The position numbers and the translations under genes were made by a program. Below the pieces are notes generated by a model. That model was not told where the DNA came from. It made no database searches and was given only the letters and a program-made list of their open reading frames with translations. Positions 8,915 to 18,448 of a stretch of DNA of 42,357 nt are shown here, in pieces. The DNA comes from Candidatus Nealsoniibacteriota bacterium (GTDB taxonomy: Bacteria > Patescibacteriota > Minisyncoccia > Minisyncoccales > PWPS01), in contig PWEN01000041.1 of assembly GCA_003553505.1 (NCBI GenBank), forward strand, positions 1 to 42,357. The letters are read 5' to 3'. Within the stretch, counting starts at the first letter, position 1; the number at the start of each line of letters is the position of its first letter.

Positions 8915-11563
8915 TTAACGCTTTATTCCCTCAGGAAGCTTGGAGTAATCAATAACCCCTTCTCCGTAAGTATTTTCTATCCTTTCCGTGACATTCTTTA
9001 TATACTCCTTCACAAAATCAGCCTCCTTGTTGTGTCCTGCTTCCTGCAGTTCATTGTAAAGATTTACGTCCATAAATAAAGTCCTTCCCACATTTCTAAG
9101 TTGACGAGTAACAAACCCTATAGGCTTTCCTTCTTGAGTAGCCTTACTTACCGCCTCTCTTTGACCAGTTTCTGTAAACAATTCACGTCCCGTAGTGCCT
9201 TGAAGACTAACATTTCTTGCGTATTTTGTCGGATTTCCTTCTCCGTCATACTCAAACTGCACCTCTCCCTGCATCTGTCCTCCTTCCATCTCAAAGGCCC
9301 CGTCTCCCAGCTCCCTGATAGATGATTCTTCTTGCAAAGCCTCTTCGGGCTGATGTGCCACATCTTCTCCCTCACCGGATAACGTGGGATCTAAATCAGA
9401 CATATCCTTGCCCATTCTAACTTCTTCTGAATAAGGGCTTTCCTGAAACGCATCTCCTGAATCTTCTACTGAGTCAGCAACATCCTCTGATACTCTCTCA
9501 AAAAGCCCCTTGGTTATTGTTTCTGTTCCTTTTACCCCTTCTTCTATATAGATCGGCAACCACGACTCAAACCTTTGATTTAAAAGTTTAGCTATCATTT
9601 CCGGACTCCTTCCTTCTTCTATAGAAGAAGTAATGTAATAACGAACATATCCGCCCATTCTTCTTCTCAGTTCTTGATAGTTCTCCTCAGTTATCTTGTA
9701 CTTCTCTTTTCCCGTGTCTAGTATATATCCATCATCATACTCCTCCCAAGAACCTACCTGCTCAAGTCCATGATCCGTCCATCCTTCTATTCTTTCTTCA
9801 ACTGAAGGTTCTCCTTCCGTATCCTTTTCTATATCCTCCTCGGGAGACGCATCTTCCGTCTCTGCTGAAAACTCTTCCGGTTGCTCAGTTTCAATATCAG
9901 GAGACACATCTTCCGCTTCTGGCGAAAAATCTCCTGAGTCCATACCTCCTTCAGAAGAAATGCCTTCAACCCCCTCCACTTCATTAAAAGAAGAGATCGC
10001 TTCTTCTCCTCCTCCCGCCGTCGCCGCACCGAAGAGATAAGAGGATACTCTTGGCAGCAATAGTGTTACTCCCACTCCCGCGGCAGTAGCGGCAATATAT
10101 CTTGTTAGTTTTTTCTTGTTTTTTCCTCTCTCAAGAGCAAAAAGTTTTTCATCTATTTTCTCTGTATCACCCGTCTTTAATTTTTCTACGAAACTGTCTG
10201 CCGTAAACTCATTTAAAACTTCTTTCTCCTCCTTTTTTTCCTGCCTTCTCTTTAGATATCCTTCCGTAGTAAGTCCTACACCCGCTCCAAAAAGTGAGCT
10301 TTTACACAAAGACATAGAAGCAACTGCAGTAGCCAAACCCGCTCCTGCACCACCTCCCATTGCTGTCGCTCCAGCTCCCAAAAGAAACAAAGCACCACCA
10401 GCAGCCAACTTATACCTCAATTTTAAACTTTGATACCACTCTACTGTTTTGCGCACCTTATCAATCGCTTCCTTGTACCTCTCTCCTTCATTTTCTTTAA
10501 ACATCGCATCTGTCTTCTCATCGTTTAGCTTTATCGACTCCATGTGAACAGTTCTTTTTATCAAATCCTCCAAGCTGCTTATCTCTTCTTTGCTTTTTAC
10601 CGCATCCTCCTTGTCAGAGTAAGCTCCTTCAAGAGCATTGAGTAACAAACTCCTCTTCTCGCCCATTAATGCTATATAGTTTTCCCTGGACTCTTCCTCT
10701 GCCCTTTGCTGTTCTTCGCTATCAAACCCTTTCCTTTTAAGCTTTTTATTCTTTGCTGCCGCTCTAGCATACTCTCTGCGTGCACTATCCATCCTCGCAT
10801 TGATATCCATCAACTTTTCTGCCACATCCTCTTTTGTTTCACTTTCTTCTTTTTTCTCAGCACCTTCATCTCCTACTAGCTTACCTTTTTCTACATACTC
10901 TCCTACCGGCCCTTTGAATTTTCCTTCTTCTGTTGCTTCATCAAAAGACTCTTCCTCTCTTCCACTTGCTCCTGCATATGCACCCTCAAGCTCTTCCACA
11001 CGATCACCAAGAGAATCCACAGAATAAGGAGGATCCATCTCTTCTTCCGGAAACTCTTCTTCTTTTGTCTCATCTTCCTCTGAGACACTCTCTTTCTTTT
11101 CTGGCTGCCTCATTTTCTCTATCCGCCTTATTCTCTCCTCTGTCTCCAGTATCTCCTCCTCTATCTCCTTGCTGGTTCTAAGTAAAGATCCTTCAGAGCT
11201 CTTCTCTCCGGCAAACTTAGGAGCCGTATCATGCTCATTCTCCAGTTTTTTTACCTTTTCTCTTAAAAAGTCCAGTTCTGCAGAGTAGTCGTGAGAAGAC
11301 TCTTCGGACTCTTTCTCCCTTCCGCTTGCTCCCATGTATGCACTCTCAAGCTCTTCTGTGCGATCCCCAAGAGAGTCCATAGAGTAAGTATCTTCTTCCA
11401 GTCCCGCATACTGACTCTCTATTTCTTCTACATAATCTTTTATAGACTCCGGAGATTTTTCCATCTTTTCTACATGCTCTCCTACCGGTCCCTTGGGCCT
11501 CTCTTTTGACTGACCACTCTCCCCCTCTAAAGACTCTTCTGTGTTTTTTGGCTCTTTTTCCAT
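8915..11563 (-). CDS. Large acidic coiled-coil/membrane protein with internal repeats; unknown function
   Basis: ORF 8915..11671; likely start is MEKEPKNTEE at 11563. Repeats 'DSLGDR(T/V)EELE(S/G)AY(M/A)GASGRE(K/E)ES' and 'KGPVGE(H/Y)VEK'; two hydrophobic segments. Confidence 0.7.
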   Translation of the reverse strand: MEKEPKNTEESLEGESGQSKERPKGPVGEHVEKMEKSPESIKDYVEEIESQYAGLEEDTYSMDSLGDRTEELESAYMGASGREKESEESSHDYSAELDFLREKVKKLENEHDTAPKFAGEKSSEGSLLRTSKEIEEEILETEERIRRIEKMRQPEKKESVSEEDETKEEEFPEEEMDPPYSVDSLGDRVEELEGAYAGASGREEESFDEATEEGKFKGPVGEYVEKGKLVGDEGAEKKEESETKEDVAEKLMDINARMDSARREYARAAAKNKKLKRKGFDSEEQQRAEEESRENYIALMGEKRSLLLNALEGAYSDKEDAVKSKEEISSLEDLIKRTVHMESIKLNDEKTDAMFKENEGERYKEAIDKVRKTVEWYQSLKLRYKLAAGGALFLLGAGATAMGGGAGAGLATAVASMSLCKSSLFGAGVGLTTEGYLKRRQEKKEEKEVLNEFTADSFVEKLKTGDTEKIDEKLFALERGKNKKKLTRYIAATAAGVGVTLLLPRVSSYLFGAATAGGGEEAISSFNEVEGVEGISSEGGMDSGDFSPEAEDVSPDIETEQPEEFSAETEDASPEEDIEKDTEGEPSVEERIEGWTDHGLEQVGSWEEYDDGYILDTGKEKYKITEENYQELRRRMGGYVRYYITSSIEEGRSPEMIAKLLNQRFESWLPIYIEEGVKGTETITKGLFERVSEDVADSVEDSGDAFQESPYSEEVRMGKDMSDLDPTLSGEGEDVAHQPEEALQEESSIRELGDGAFEMEGGQMQGEVQFEYDGEGNPTKYARNVSLQGTTGRELFTETGQREAVSKATQEGKPIGFVTRQLRNVGRTLFMDVNLYNELQEAGHNKEADFVKEYIKNVTERIENTYGEGVIDYSKLPEGIKR

Positions 11564-11618
11564 ATTGTTTTTCCTGATTATATCAACGACAAAAGAAAAA
11601 GCAAACAAAAACGCGCCC

Positions 11619-13661
11619 TTAAAACATATCAACAGCGCTATAGGAAGTTCCGGCACTGTTTCTGATTGCAAGACGGCAAAGATAATTTCCAGGATCAGGC
11701 TTGTCTATTTCCAGTGAAACGGAAAGCATTAAACCCTCTTTATTTTTCTCTCTTGTAATTGTAACTTGCCTCTCTTTATCACTTAAGACAGTTAAAGAAA
11801 CTTCCGTCCCTTTTTCTCCTCTAATCATGTTGGTAACATCTTCAGAACTCATCCCTTCAACAGAGCGCCCATCAACTTCCAGTATTCTTTCTCCTTCCCG
11901 AATCCCTTCTCTGTAAGCAGGACTATCCTCTAAAGTCGAACTAACCACTACGTTCCCTTCTTGCGTTCTTATGTTCATCCCTACTATGCCTTCTTTCTCC
12001 TTTATGTTATAAGTTTGTTTTTCACTCTTGTTTTCAAAGTCTTCCCCTTCCCACAAGTCTTCCTCTACCCACTCCAACCAAACATCCACCTCATCGTCTC
12101 CTCCCGCGCTATTTATTATGCCACTAAACCCTAACTTATCTTCTTTACTATAACCGGGCGGATCGTGTTCTATAGATGGTTTTTTTAAGTACTCATCTGA
12201 AGCTCTCTCATCAAAGTCAAATATCAAATCACCATCTATGTCCTCAAGTTGAACAACTCTGTCTATCATAAGTAAAAACGCATCGCCCCGAGGAAATTCC
12301 GCAGAAACAGGCACAGTTGATTTTCTTGAAAACAGCCAAGAGGCCTCTACTTCTCTTTTCGAATCAACGCTCCACCCTTCCGGTTTTTCTACGGGCGTAT
12401 CGCTTAGCACATACAAAGAGAGTTCCGCAGACTCAATGCCAGAGAAAGAGTTTAACACCTCCACAGGATACACAGGATTATCAGAGCTAAAGGATAGTTT
12501 TATAGAAGGAACAAAACCATAATCCTGTCCACCCATCGCCAACCAGTCATCAACATGCTGTTGTATTAAAAAAACATTTTCATCCTTTATTGATTCATCA
12601 TGCTCCTTAAGCTCTTCACGTGCCCTCTCAAACAACATCTCCTCATCTAACACCTTTTCCATTAATCCTTCTTGTATGGGCATATAGTGGCCATGATCAC
12701 TTGCAGGAATTAGTTTCATCATCCACTCAAACGTAAGCATAAAGCCTTCATAGTCATCATTTTCTAATACTTGAAGCTGGTACTCCACGATCTTCTCGGA
12801 AAGATTCTCCTCTGTTACATCTTCTCCCGTTTTCTCCCTCACTTCTTCTATTATCCCATCTATGTGCCCTTGCGGATCTCTTGCTGCTTTAGAGTATATA
12901 ATTTCTGATATCACTTCCTCTAACTCCATCTCTAACCCCTCCATCTCTCTTTCTACCTCTTCCTTGGAAACGCCCGCCAACTCTTCCATAAACACCTCCT
13001 CTGATATCTCCTCTGTGTCGGGAAATATCACAACAAGATGATCCATAGCTGACCGGAACTTTTCAAAGTCATTTTCCGTAATGGCTTCTGATATAATATC
13101 TACTATTTCGGATGCCAAATTAACTTTTGTTATGTCCTCTTCTATTTCTTCATCAAAGTTTTCCATGAGCTTGCCTAAAGGATCAGATGTTATCTCTATA
13201 AGAGTAATGTGCCAACCCTTGTCCTTGTACTTCTCAATCACCTGTCTTTCAGGGTCGTACCCCCTTTCTCTTGCCCAGGAATAGGCATCCTCATCGGGAG
13301 AAAAAGAGCGGGAGTTGTGCAAAAACAAGGACTCAAACTCTTCACCATACTCTATACCACCAAATCCTTCTTCTCTGGAAAGTGCCCTAAATAGCCCGGA
13401 ATTATCAAAAGGAGTGATAAATCTTCCTTTCGACTCCTCCGGTGTAGCAACAACCCAAAGCATATCATCCGCTTTCACTTTACTGTTTATATTCAAGTAC
13501 AGGTCCTGCTCTCCTTCTATGTGAGACACTATTCCCGTTACAGAAACAGTGTCGGATTTAAAATAATCTTCCTCTTCAACATGAGTTTCTCTGTTTGTTA
13601 TAAAAACAACAGCAAAGATCACTACGAGCAGCAAAGGAATCAAAAGTATTCTTTTTAACAT
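11619..13661 (-). CDS. Membrane-anchored PDZ-domain protein
   Basis: 680 aa; N-terminal hydrophobic anchor; PDZ 'VVVSSTLEDSPAYREGIREGERILEVDGRSVEGMSSEDVTNMIRGEKGTEVSLTVL'. No protease catalytic motif seen. Confidence 0.7.
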   Translation of the reverse strand: MLKRILLIPLLLVVIFAVVFITNRETHVEEEDYFKSDTVSVTGIVSHIEGEQDLYLNINSKVKADDMLWVVATPEESKGRFITPFDNSGLFRALSREEGFGGIEYGEEFESLFLHNSRSFSPDEDAYSWARERGYDPERQVIEKYKDKGWHITLIEITSDPLGKLMENFDEEIEEDITKVNLASEIVDIISEAITENDFEKFRSAMDHLVVIFPDTEEISEEVFMEELAGVSKEEVEREMEGLEMELEEVISEIIYSKAARDPQGHIDGIIEEVREKTGEDVTEENLSEKIVEYQLQVLENDDYEGFMLTFEWMMKLIPASDHGHYMPIQEGLMEKVLDEEMLFERAREELKEHDESIKDENVFLIQQHVDDWLAMGGQDYGFVPSIKLSFSSDNPVYPVEVLNSFSGIESAELSLYVLSDTPVEKPEGWSVDSKREVEASWLFSRKSTVPVSAEFPRGDAFLLMIDRVVQLEDIDGDLIFDFDERASDEYLKKPSIEHDPPGYSKEDKLGFSGIINSAGGDDEVDVWLEWVEEDLWEGEDFENKSEKQTYNIKEKEGIVGMNIRTQEGNVVVSSTLEDSPAYREGIREGERILEVDGRSVEGMSSEDVTNMIRGEKGTEVSLTVLSDKERQVTITREKNKEGLMLSVSLEIDKPDPGNYLCRLAIRNSAGTSYSAVDMF

Positions 13662-13774
13662 AAATAATGGTTAAGTTTCTTTTTTAGTTCGCTATGCACT
13701 TCTGAAGAACTCATAGAGTCCTTTCTGAGAAGTATAAGAAGAACATCTTCCTCTCTTTTATTTAACTTAATCAT
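13655..13774 (-). CDS. Short HTH fragment, probably a truncated gene
   Basis: From ATG at 13774: MIKLNKREEDVLLILLRKDSMSSSEVHSELKKKLNHYLC; winged-helix-like start, ends inside the start of the PDZ gene. Confidence 0.35.
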   Translation of the reverse strand: MIKLNKREEDVLLILLRKDSMSSSEVHSELKKKLNHYLC

Positions 13775-13789
13775 ATCATTTGTGTGGTT

Positions 13790-13814
13790 TAATCGTATCA
13801 AAATGATACGATTA
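13790..13814. promoter_or_regulatory. Perfect inverted repeat TAATCGTATCA-AAA-TGATACGATTA, candidate operator
   Basis: 11-bp arms with 3-nt spacer read directly; 15 bp upstream of the ATG at 13774. Confidence 0.55.
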
Positions 13815-13952
13815 TTACAACAAAAATTAATTAAAACAGCATACCACGTTTTACAAAGCACCACAACAATACCATGCACTCTATAGTACAAGAAAAACTA
13901 TTGGCTTTTATTTCTCTTGATATACAATTTTAGTATACTAAAAGAAATAAAT

Positions 13953-14081
13953 ATGCTTAAAACAAGCAAAGAAACTGAAAGAGCGAGAAAAAGCATAAAA
14001 GATATGCCCTACTTTGTCTCAGGTCAATCATTTGTAGACAATTTAAGGAAAGCATATAAAAAACTACAAAAGTGGGATTAA
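13953..14081 (+). CDS. Possible small ORF (42 aa), unknown
   Basis: MLKTSKETERARKSIKDMPYFVSGQSFVDNLRKAYKKLQKWD*; preceded by palindrome TAGTATACTA (13931-13940). Confidence 0.3.
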   Translation: MLKTSKETERARKSIKDMPYFVSGQSFVDNLRKAYKKLQKWD

Positions 14082-14743
14082 GCAATCACTCCATCGTCAA
14101 TCTCTATCACCCTATCTGCTCTCTCTGTGTACTTTTTTTCATGTGTCACTAAAACAACAGTTAACCCTTTTTTATTCAAGTCAAAAAGAAGATCAATTAT
14201 CTCGTCTGCTCTTTTAGAGTCAAGGTTTGCCGTGGGCTCATCTGCAAAAAGTATCTTGGGATTATTTGCCACCGCACGTGCCACGGCAACTCTTTGCTTT
14301 TCTCCTCCGGATAATTGCGAAGGATAGTTGGAAAGCTTATCCCCTAGTCCCACCTGCTCTAAAACTTTACCCCCTATATCATTTAACTCTTCCCAGTTAT
14401 CCATGCTAGCCATAAGAGGAAGAATAACATTCTCTAGAGCGTTTAGTTCCGGGAGAAGTGCATAGTCCTGAAAAACAAAACCGAAGTGCTTCAAGCGACA
14501 GAAAGAGTCCATACTTTCAGAGAACTTTTTTGTATTACACGTCTCAAAGATAATGTCTCCGGAAGTAGGACGGTCAAGTAAAGAAAGAACGTAAAGAAGA
14601 GTACTTTTCCCGGACCCTGATCTACCGGTAATAACAAGCATCTCACCTTCCTTGATATCCAGGTCTATGCCTTTTAAAACCTTGGCCTCAACAGACCCTG
14701 TCTTATAGCTTTTGTGTATATTTTTTGCCGATAGTATTGTCAT
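14078..14743 (-). CDS. ABC transporter ATP-binding protein (LolD/MacB type)
   Basis: 221 aa; Walker A 'GRSGSGKST', signature 'LSGGEKQRVAVARA', Walker B 'ILFADEPT'. Confidence 0.92.
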   Translation of the reverse strand: MTILSAKNIHKSYKTGSVEAKVLKGIDLDIKEGEMLVITGRSGSGKSTLLYVLSLLDRPTSGDIIFETCNTKKFSESMDSFCRLKHFGFVFQDYALLPELNALENVILPLMASMDNWEELNDIGGKVLEQVGLGDKLSNYPSQLSGGEKQRVAVARAVANNPKILFADEPTANLDSKRADEIIDLLFDLNKKGLTVVLVTHEKKYTERADRVIEIDDGVIA

Positions 14744-15927
14744 CTTCCAAGTATTGAATCAATGGTGTTCTTTTTTACGATAAGGTGTGCGGGAACAAGT
14801 CCGGCAATTATGCTGGAAAGGAAAAGAATGGCCAAGCGCAGAGAAACACCTGCATAAGTTACGTCCAGTATCCCGTCACTGAAAGGAAAGTCTATAGGAT
14901 TCTCTGCAAAGTAAGGGACAAGAAAGGCGTATAAAACAAATATGCCTATAAAAGATCCGATAAAAGCATAAAAAACAGACTGGAACATGTAGGAATACTT
15001 AATTATACTTCCTTCTATTCCTATTCCCTTCATTATTCCTATATATCTTTCTCGCGATATAGCGCTTATAAAAATAACAATAAAAAGCGTTACAGACGCC
15101 ACAGCTATGCCGATAGCTCCTATCACCGCCCCCAGAAGAGTAAAAGTAACAGAGAGATCGTCAAAGAACTGCCCCTGACTTTCTTGCCATGTTTCCACCT
15201 TCGCATCAAACTCCTCAAAGCAACACCCCGCAATACTGCCTTCATCCTTTATCGCTATCTCGTCGGAAAGACCCAAGGACCTCCCGGTAAGCGTAAAAAA
15301 ATCTCTCTCACTTATAAACACCCGTGAGTTTATCTGCGATAGTTTGGACTTTAATATTCCTCCTACAACATGCTCCTCCGACCTGTTTCCGACAACAAGC
15401 CTTACTCTGTCTCCTACGTGCACACCCTCCAGCAGATCATCCGATATTCCGGCATCATAACGATCCAAAAGACCGCTGCCGACAAGAAGACCTTCATAGT
15501 CTCCTTCCACTATAAACTTCTGCAGATCCGTAACACTGCTTTCTTTTTTAAAGTCTATTCCCGTTACAGAAACACCCACAGAACTTTCTTTTTCATTGCG
15601 GCGCAGACTGTCTCTGTACTCGGACTGCAAAACTCCTCCCTCAATACGCCGCACGCTGTACTCCCCGTCTATCATATCTACAAGACGAGAAGTGTTTTTT
15701 ATGTGCTCCTTCCCTTCAAGAGGTGTGATTATTACCTCACCGGAGTAGTGTTTACGAGAATCCTCACTTGCTCCTACCACAAGACCGCTCAGTATGCCGC
15801 TTATAAAAACGAGGTTCAAAAAAGTAACGGTCATTATAAATATTATCAGACCGCTTACATAGAAGTTGGCGTTCTTTATCTGACGAAACGCCAAAAATAA
15901 ACTGATTCTTAGTTTTTTTAATATCAT
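14740..15927 (-). CDS. ABC transporter permease (FtsX/MacB type)
   Basis: 395 aa; N-terminal TM, periplasmic domain, 'LFIVIFISAISRERYIGIMKGIGIEGSIIKYSYMFQSVFYAFIGSFIGI'; 4-bp overlap with the ATPase gene. Confidence 0.85.
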   Translation of the reverse strand: MILKKLRISLFLAFRQIKNANFYVSGLIIFIMTVTFLNLVFISGILSGLVVGASEDSRKHYSGEVIITPLEGKEHIKNTSRLVDMIDGEYSVRRIEGGVLQSEYRDSLRRNEKESSVGVSVTGIDFKKESSVTDLQKFIVEGDYEGLLVGSGLLDRYDAGISDDLLEGVHVGDRVRLVVGNRSEEHVVGGILKSKLSQINSRVFISERDFFTLTGRSLGLSDEIAIKDEGSIAGCCFEEFDAKVETWQESQGQFFDDLSVTFTLLGAVIGAIGIAVASVTLFIVIFISAISRERYIGIMKGIGIEGSIIKYSYMFQSVFYAFIGSFIGIFVLYAFLVPYFAENPIDFPFSDGILDVTYAGVSLRLAILFLSSIIAGLVPAHLIVKKNTIDSILGR

Positions 15928-15979
15928 TTAGTATATTGTGAGTATATCAGATTACTCTCTCTTGCACCACAAAATAAGC

Positions 15980-16226
15980 TTACTTATAGATGCTGTGATT
16001 ACCCATTTTATGAAGATGTGCATCTCCCTTACTATCAAACTCAAAAATTATCCTGTAATCCTTATCAATAGAAAAAGACCTCAATCCTTTTAGTCTTCCT
16101 TTTAACTTATGATTCTCTAGTGCTTTATGAAAAGGGTCTTTTTGAAACGTTTTAATCGCTTCTTTCGCTTTTTCTTTAATCTCTGGCGGTAACTTTTTAT
16201 AATCTCTTAGAATATATTAAGCGCAT
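15980..16226 (-). pseudogene. RelE/ParE-superfamily toxin with N-terminal frameshift
   Basis: ATG at 16226 reads MRLIYSKRL*; shifted frame reads RDYKKLPPEIKEKAKEAIKTFQKDPFHKALENHKLKGRLKGLRSFSIDKDYRIIFEFDSKGDAHLHKMGNHSIYK*. The span is 247 nt, not a multiple of 3. Confidence 0.75.
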
Positions 16227-16229
16227 GCC

Positions 16230-16448
16230 TTAATTATCAAGCTCGTTAACATCTTTAAGAGTCTTTCCTTTTCCTTCCCTGATTTCTCTCCTACTTTCTT
16301 CTATCTCTTCCAGTAACTTGTTCTCTTGCCATCTCCTAAAAAGATACCTGAAAAACTCGCTTTTACTGGCAAAGCTACCCTCTTCTACCTCTTCTTCAAC
16401 TTTTTTATCAATCTCTTCAGGGAGAGATATGTTTATTATTTTTCTCAT
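16230..16448 (-). CDS. Ribbon-helix-helix antitoxin
   Basis: 72 aa; 'RKIINISLPEEIDKKVEEEVEEGSFASKSEFFRYLFRRWQE' RHH fold; ends 3 bp before the toxin ATG. Confidence 0.75.
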   Translation of the reverse strand: MRKIINISLPEEIDKKVEEEVEEGSFASKSEFFRYLFRRWQENKLLEEIEESRREIREGKGKTLKDVNELDN

Positions 16449-16531
16449 ATTTTTATTTGTATATATTTTGTATTTAAATTGTATTACAAATAAAAAACGC
16501 TGTCAACAAGACGACTTCCCTCTAGAGTAGA

Positions 16532-16789
16532 CTACTCTACTCTAAATACTTTATACCCCTCCCTTACCGGTTTACTTACCTTGAGCCCTAACTCCTGCTT
16601 AGCTTTTGCTTTACTTATCTTCTTCCCGTCTACCTCCATAGACTTCACTTTCTGTGTAAACTCTTTCTCTCCTCCCATAATCTTTATCTTTTCTTCTAAC
16701 TCCAAAGGAGCACTCAGTTTAACCACAGCAACTTTAGCTTTATTGAAATAGTGCGTTACTTTACCGACGGGTTTTTCTTTTTTAGACAT
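16532..16789 (-). CDS. Small beta-barrel protein resembling EF-Tu domain 2 (translation elongation factor-like)
   Basis: 85 aa; 'KPVGKVTHYFNKAKVAVVKLSAPLELEEKIKIMGGEKEFTQKVKSMEVDGKKISKAKAKQELGLKVSKPVREGYKVFRV'. Confidence 0.6.
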   Translation of the reverse strand: MSKKEKPVGKVTHYFNKAKVAVVKLSAPLELEEKIKIMGGEKEFTQKVKSMEVDGKKISKAKAKQELGLKVSKPVREGYKVFRVE

Positions 16790-16818
16790 ACAAATATTTT
16801 ACTATAAAAAGAGAATTT

Positions 16819-16844
16819 AAAAAAACCTGAGAAATGATTCTCGG
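16819..16844 (-). terminator. Probable Rho-independent terminator
   Basis: Minus strand CCGAGAATCATTTCTCAGG followed by TTTTTTT. Confidence 0.5.
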
Positions 16845-16966
16845 CCTTTCTTATTTGTTCTAATCGACATCTTTACAAAAGACGTTTTCTTTAATGCCTC
16901 GAACTCTTTTGAATTTATCAGATTCAAACTCTTTGAGGAACTCCTTTATTGAAGCGATTTCAATGC

Positions 16967-17038
16967 TGGCAAGGTTCTATAAAATAAAAATGAAATGGAA
17001 GAAAAGGTAAAGGCACCACAAACGTTAGTGCCCCTTTT
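16967..17038. repeat. 72-bp direct repeat, copy 1 (contains terminator hairpin GGCAC...GTGCC-CCTTTT)
   Basis: Aligns ungapped to 18449-18520 with 6 mismatches, all A/G, counted by eye. Confidence 0.85.
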
Positions 17039-17717
17039 ACTTTTTATTTATTAACTTTAAATTAAAAACCACCTCTTTTTTGAGATTTTTCTTCATCCAA
17101 CTTTTTTGCTTTTCATCTAAAACCTCACCCATACCATCAAGAACTCTGGAGTCAGGTATATTTTCTACCTTCTCTATGCAGTCTTCAATAAAGCTGTCTA
17201 TGTTCTTTCCTGTTCTTTTTTTTATTATCTCTTCATTTAGTGGCCAGTTATTTGAAGAAAAAAACCAAACATCAAAAACATCACGGTTTGTTGATCTTTC
17301 ATGCATAGCAACAAGTTTATGGGCAAACATATCTTCTTTGGTCATCACTTTCATTGATATGCCGAGATAAGACTTTATCTCATAAGAAGAATTAAAGTCT
17401 TTTGTATTAATCTCCACTTTAATATTAGGTGCATCGTCTCTATAAGAAAGAACAAGAAGTAAGCTAGATTTTTTCTTTTTCTTCTCTTTTATTTTTCCGT
17501 AATTACTAACAATTTTTTCCACCCCTAAAAGAACATTATCCAAAGAAGACTCACGAAGAAGATCAAAATCAAGATCTAAAGAAAATCTATCTAGGTTATA
17601 AAAAAAATAGGCAGCTGTTCCTCCCTTAAATCCCAAAAAAGGACCTATCTTTGGATCTGCATAGATATCTTTTAGTATCCTTAAAAGTATATTTTTATGT
17701 TCTGCAGTGTTAAGCAT
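17037..17717 (-). CDS. abiEii: AbiEii-type nucleotidyltransferase toxin
   Basis: 226 aa; 'FLGFKGGTAAYFFYNLDRFSLDLDFDLL' matches the AbiEii/MenT nucleotidyltransferase motif; 'KEDMFAHKLVAMHERSTNRDVFDVWFF'. Confidence 0.8.
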   Translation of the reverse strand: MLNTAEHKNILLRILKDIYADPKIGPFLGFKGGTAAYFFYNLDRFSLDLDFDLLRESSLDNVLLGVEKIVSNYGKIKEKKKKKSSLLLVLSYRDDAPNIKVEINTKDFNSSYEIKSYLGISMKVMTKEDMFAHKLVAMHERSTNRDVFDVWFFSSNNWPLNEEIIKKRTGKNIDSFIEDCIEKVENIPDSRVLDGMGEVLDEKQKSWMKKNLKKEVVFNLKLINKK

Positions 17718-18285
17718 TGGAATAGTACTCTTTTACCTTTTTTTCTATGTTCTTGTTGTTATAGATATGAACAATCCTAAAAACCTCTTCCCAGTCAAGC
17801 GAAGATAGATTGTCAAAATGATACTCTTTTCTTATATACAAAGTGTCCAAAAAAGCTCTTTCCTTAGATGCTGTATAATACCCGTTACTCTCTTTTAGTC
17901 CAGCACCTTCTAAAAGAACACTGTTTTTCATTCTTTGATAAGAATAAACTTGATCTTCAACTTCTATCTCTCTTTTGAGATAAGAAGCAATAAATATCTT
18001 TTTGTAAAACTGAAAAATAACTCCTTCTTTAGAAAGAACCGTCTCAAAGCTAATATAAGAAGGGGTATATATTTTTGTTGCTAGTTCAAGTCTATTGTAT
18101 TCTTTATCTTTTGCATAAATCCCACGACGCAAATGAATAAGCTTCCCGTTTCTCACATAGTAATTTAATCTATTTTTAACATTAATAGGGTTTTCTTCGT
18201 TCCATAAAAGAGAGATGTCTTTTATCGAAAAAACCGTCTTATTGGATTTAAGTATTGTATTTATATAATCACCTTTTTTGGGCAT
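17710..18285 (-). CDS. abiEi: AbiEi-type antitoxin/transcriptional regulator
   Basis: 191 aa; wHTH start 'NTILKSNKTVFSIKDISLLWNEENPINVKNRLNYYVRNGKLIHLRRGIYAKD'; 8-bp overlap with the abiEii ORF. Confidence 0.75.
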   Translation of the reverse strand: MPKKGDYINTILKSNKTVFSIKDISLLWNEENPINVKNRLNYYVRNGKLIHLRRGIYAKDKEYNRLELATKIYTPSYISFETVLSKEGVIFQFYKKIFIASYLKREIEVEDQVYSYQRMKNSVLLEGAGLKESNGYYTASKERAFLDTLYIRKEYHFDNLSSLDWEEVFRIVHIYNNKNIEKKVKEYYSNA

Positions 18286-18448
18286 ATATGAACCATTAGT
18301 TAGGTTTAAACATACTTCCAGTTTAAATTTTCAAATAAAAAAGTCAAGCACTAAAATCTGATAAGGAGCCTATCGGTTACACGATTTAATTTCTAACCGT
18401 AAATGATTAGAGCATTAGTCGTCACTTACATTGAGGCAGTAGCATGAT

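Noticed and set aside
16860-16976. Minus-strand short ORF NLASIEIASIKEFLKEFESDKFKRVRGIKENVFCKDVD* ahead of a terminator
   Set aside because: Protein-like composition but no start codon, and other frames of the same AT-rich segment are also open; cannot be supported as a gene.
18364-18400. Inverted repeat CGGTTA...TAACCG upstream of the abiE promoter region
   Set aside because: Only 6-bp arms with a long AT-rich spacer; expected by chance at this length, no independent support as an AbiEi operator.
18445-18447. In-frame TGA in the copy 2 repeat as evidence of UGA recoding (as in Gracilibacteria/Absconditabacteria)
   Set aside because: Other genes use TGA as a true stop (e.g. the TauE-like gene ends TTG TGA), and standard-code ORFs are long and coherent. 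The repeat is better read as a decayed gene end.
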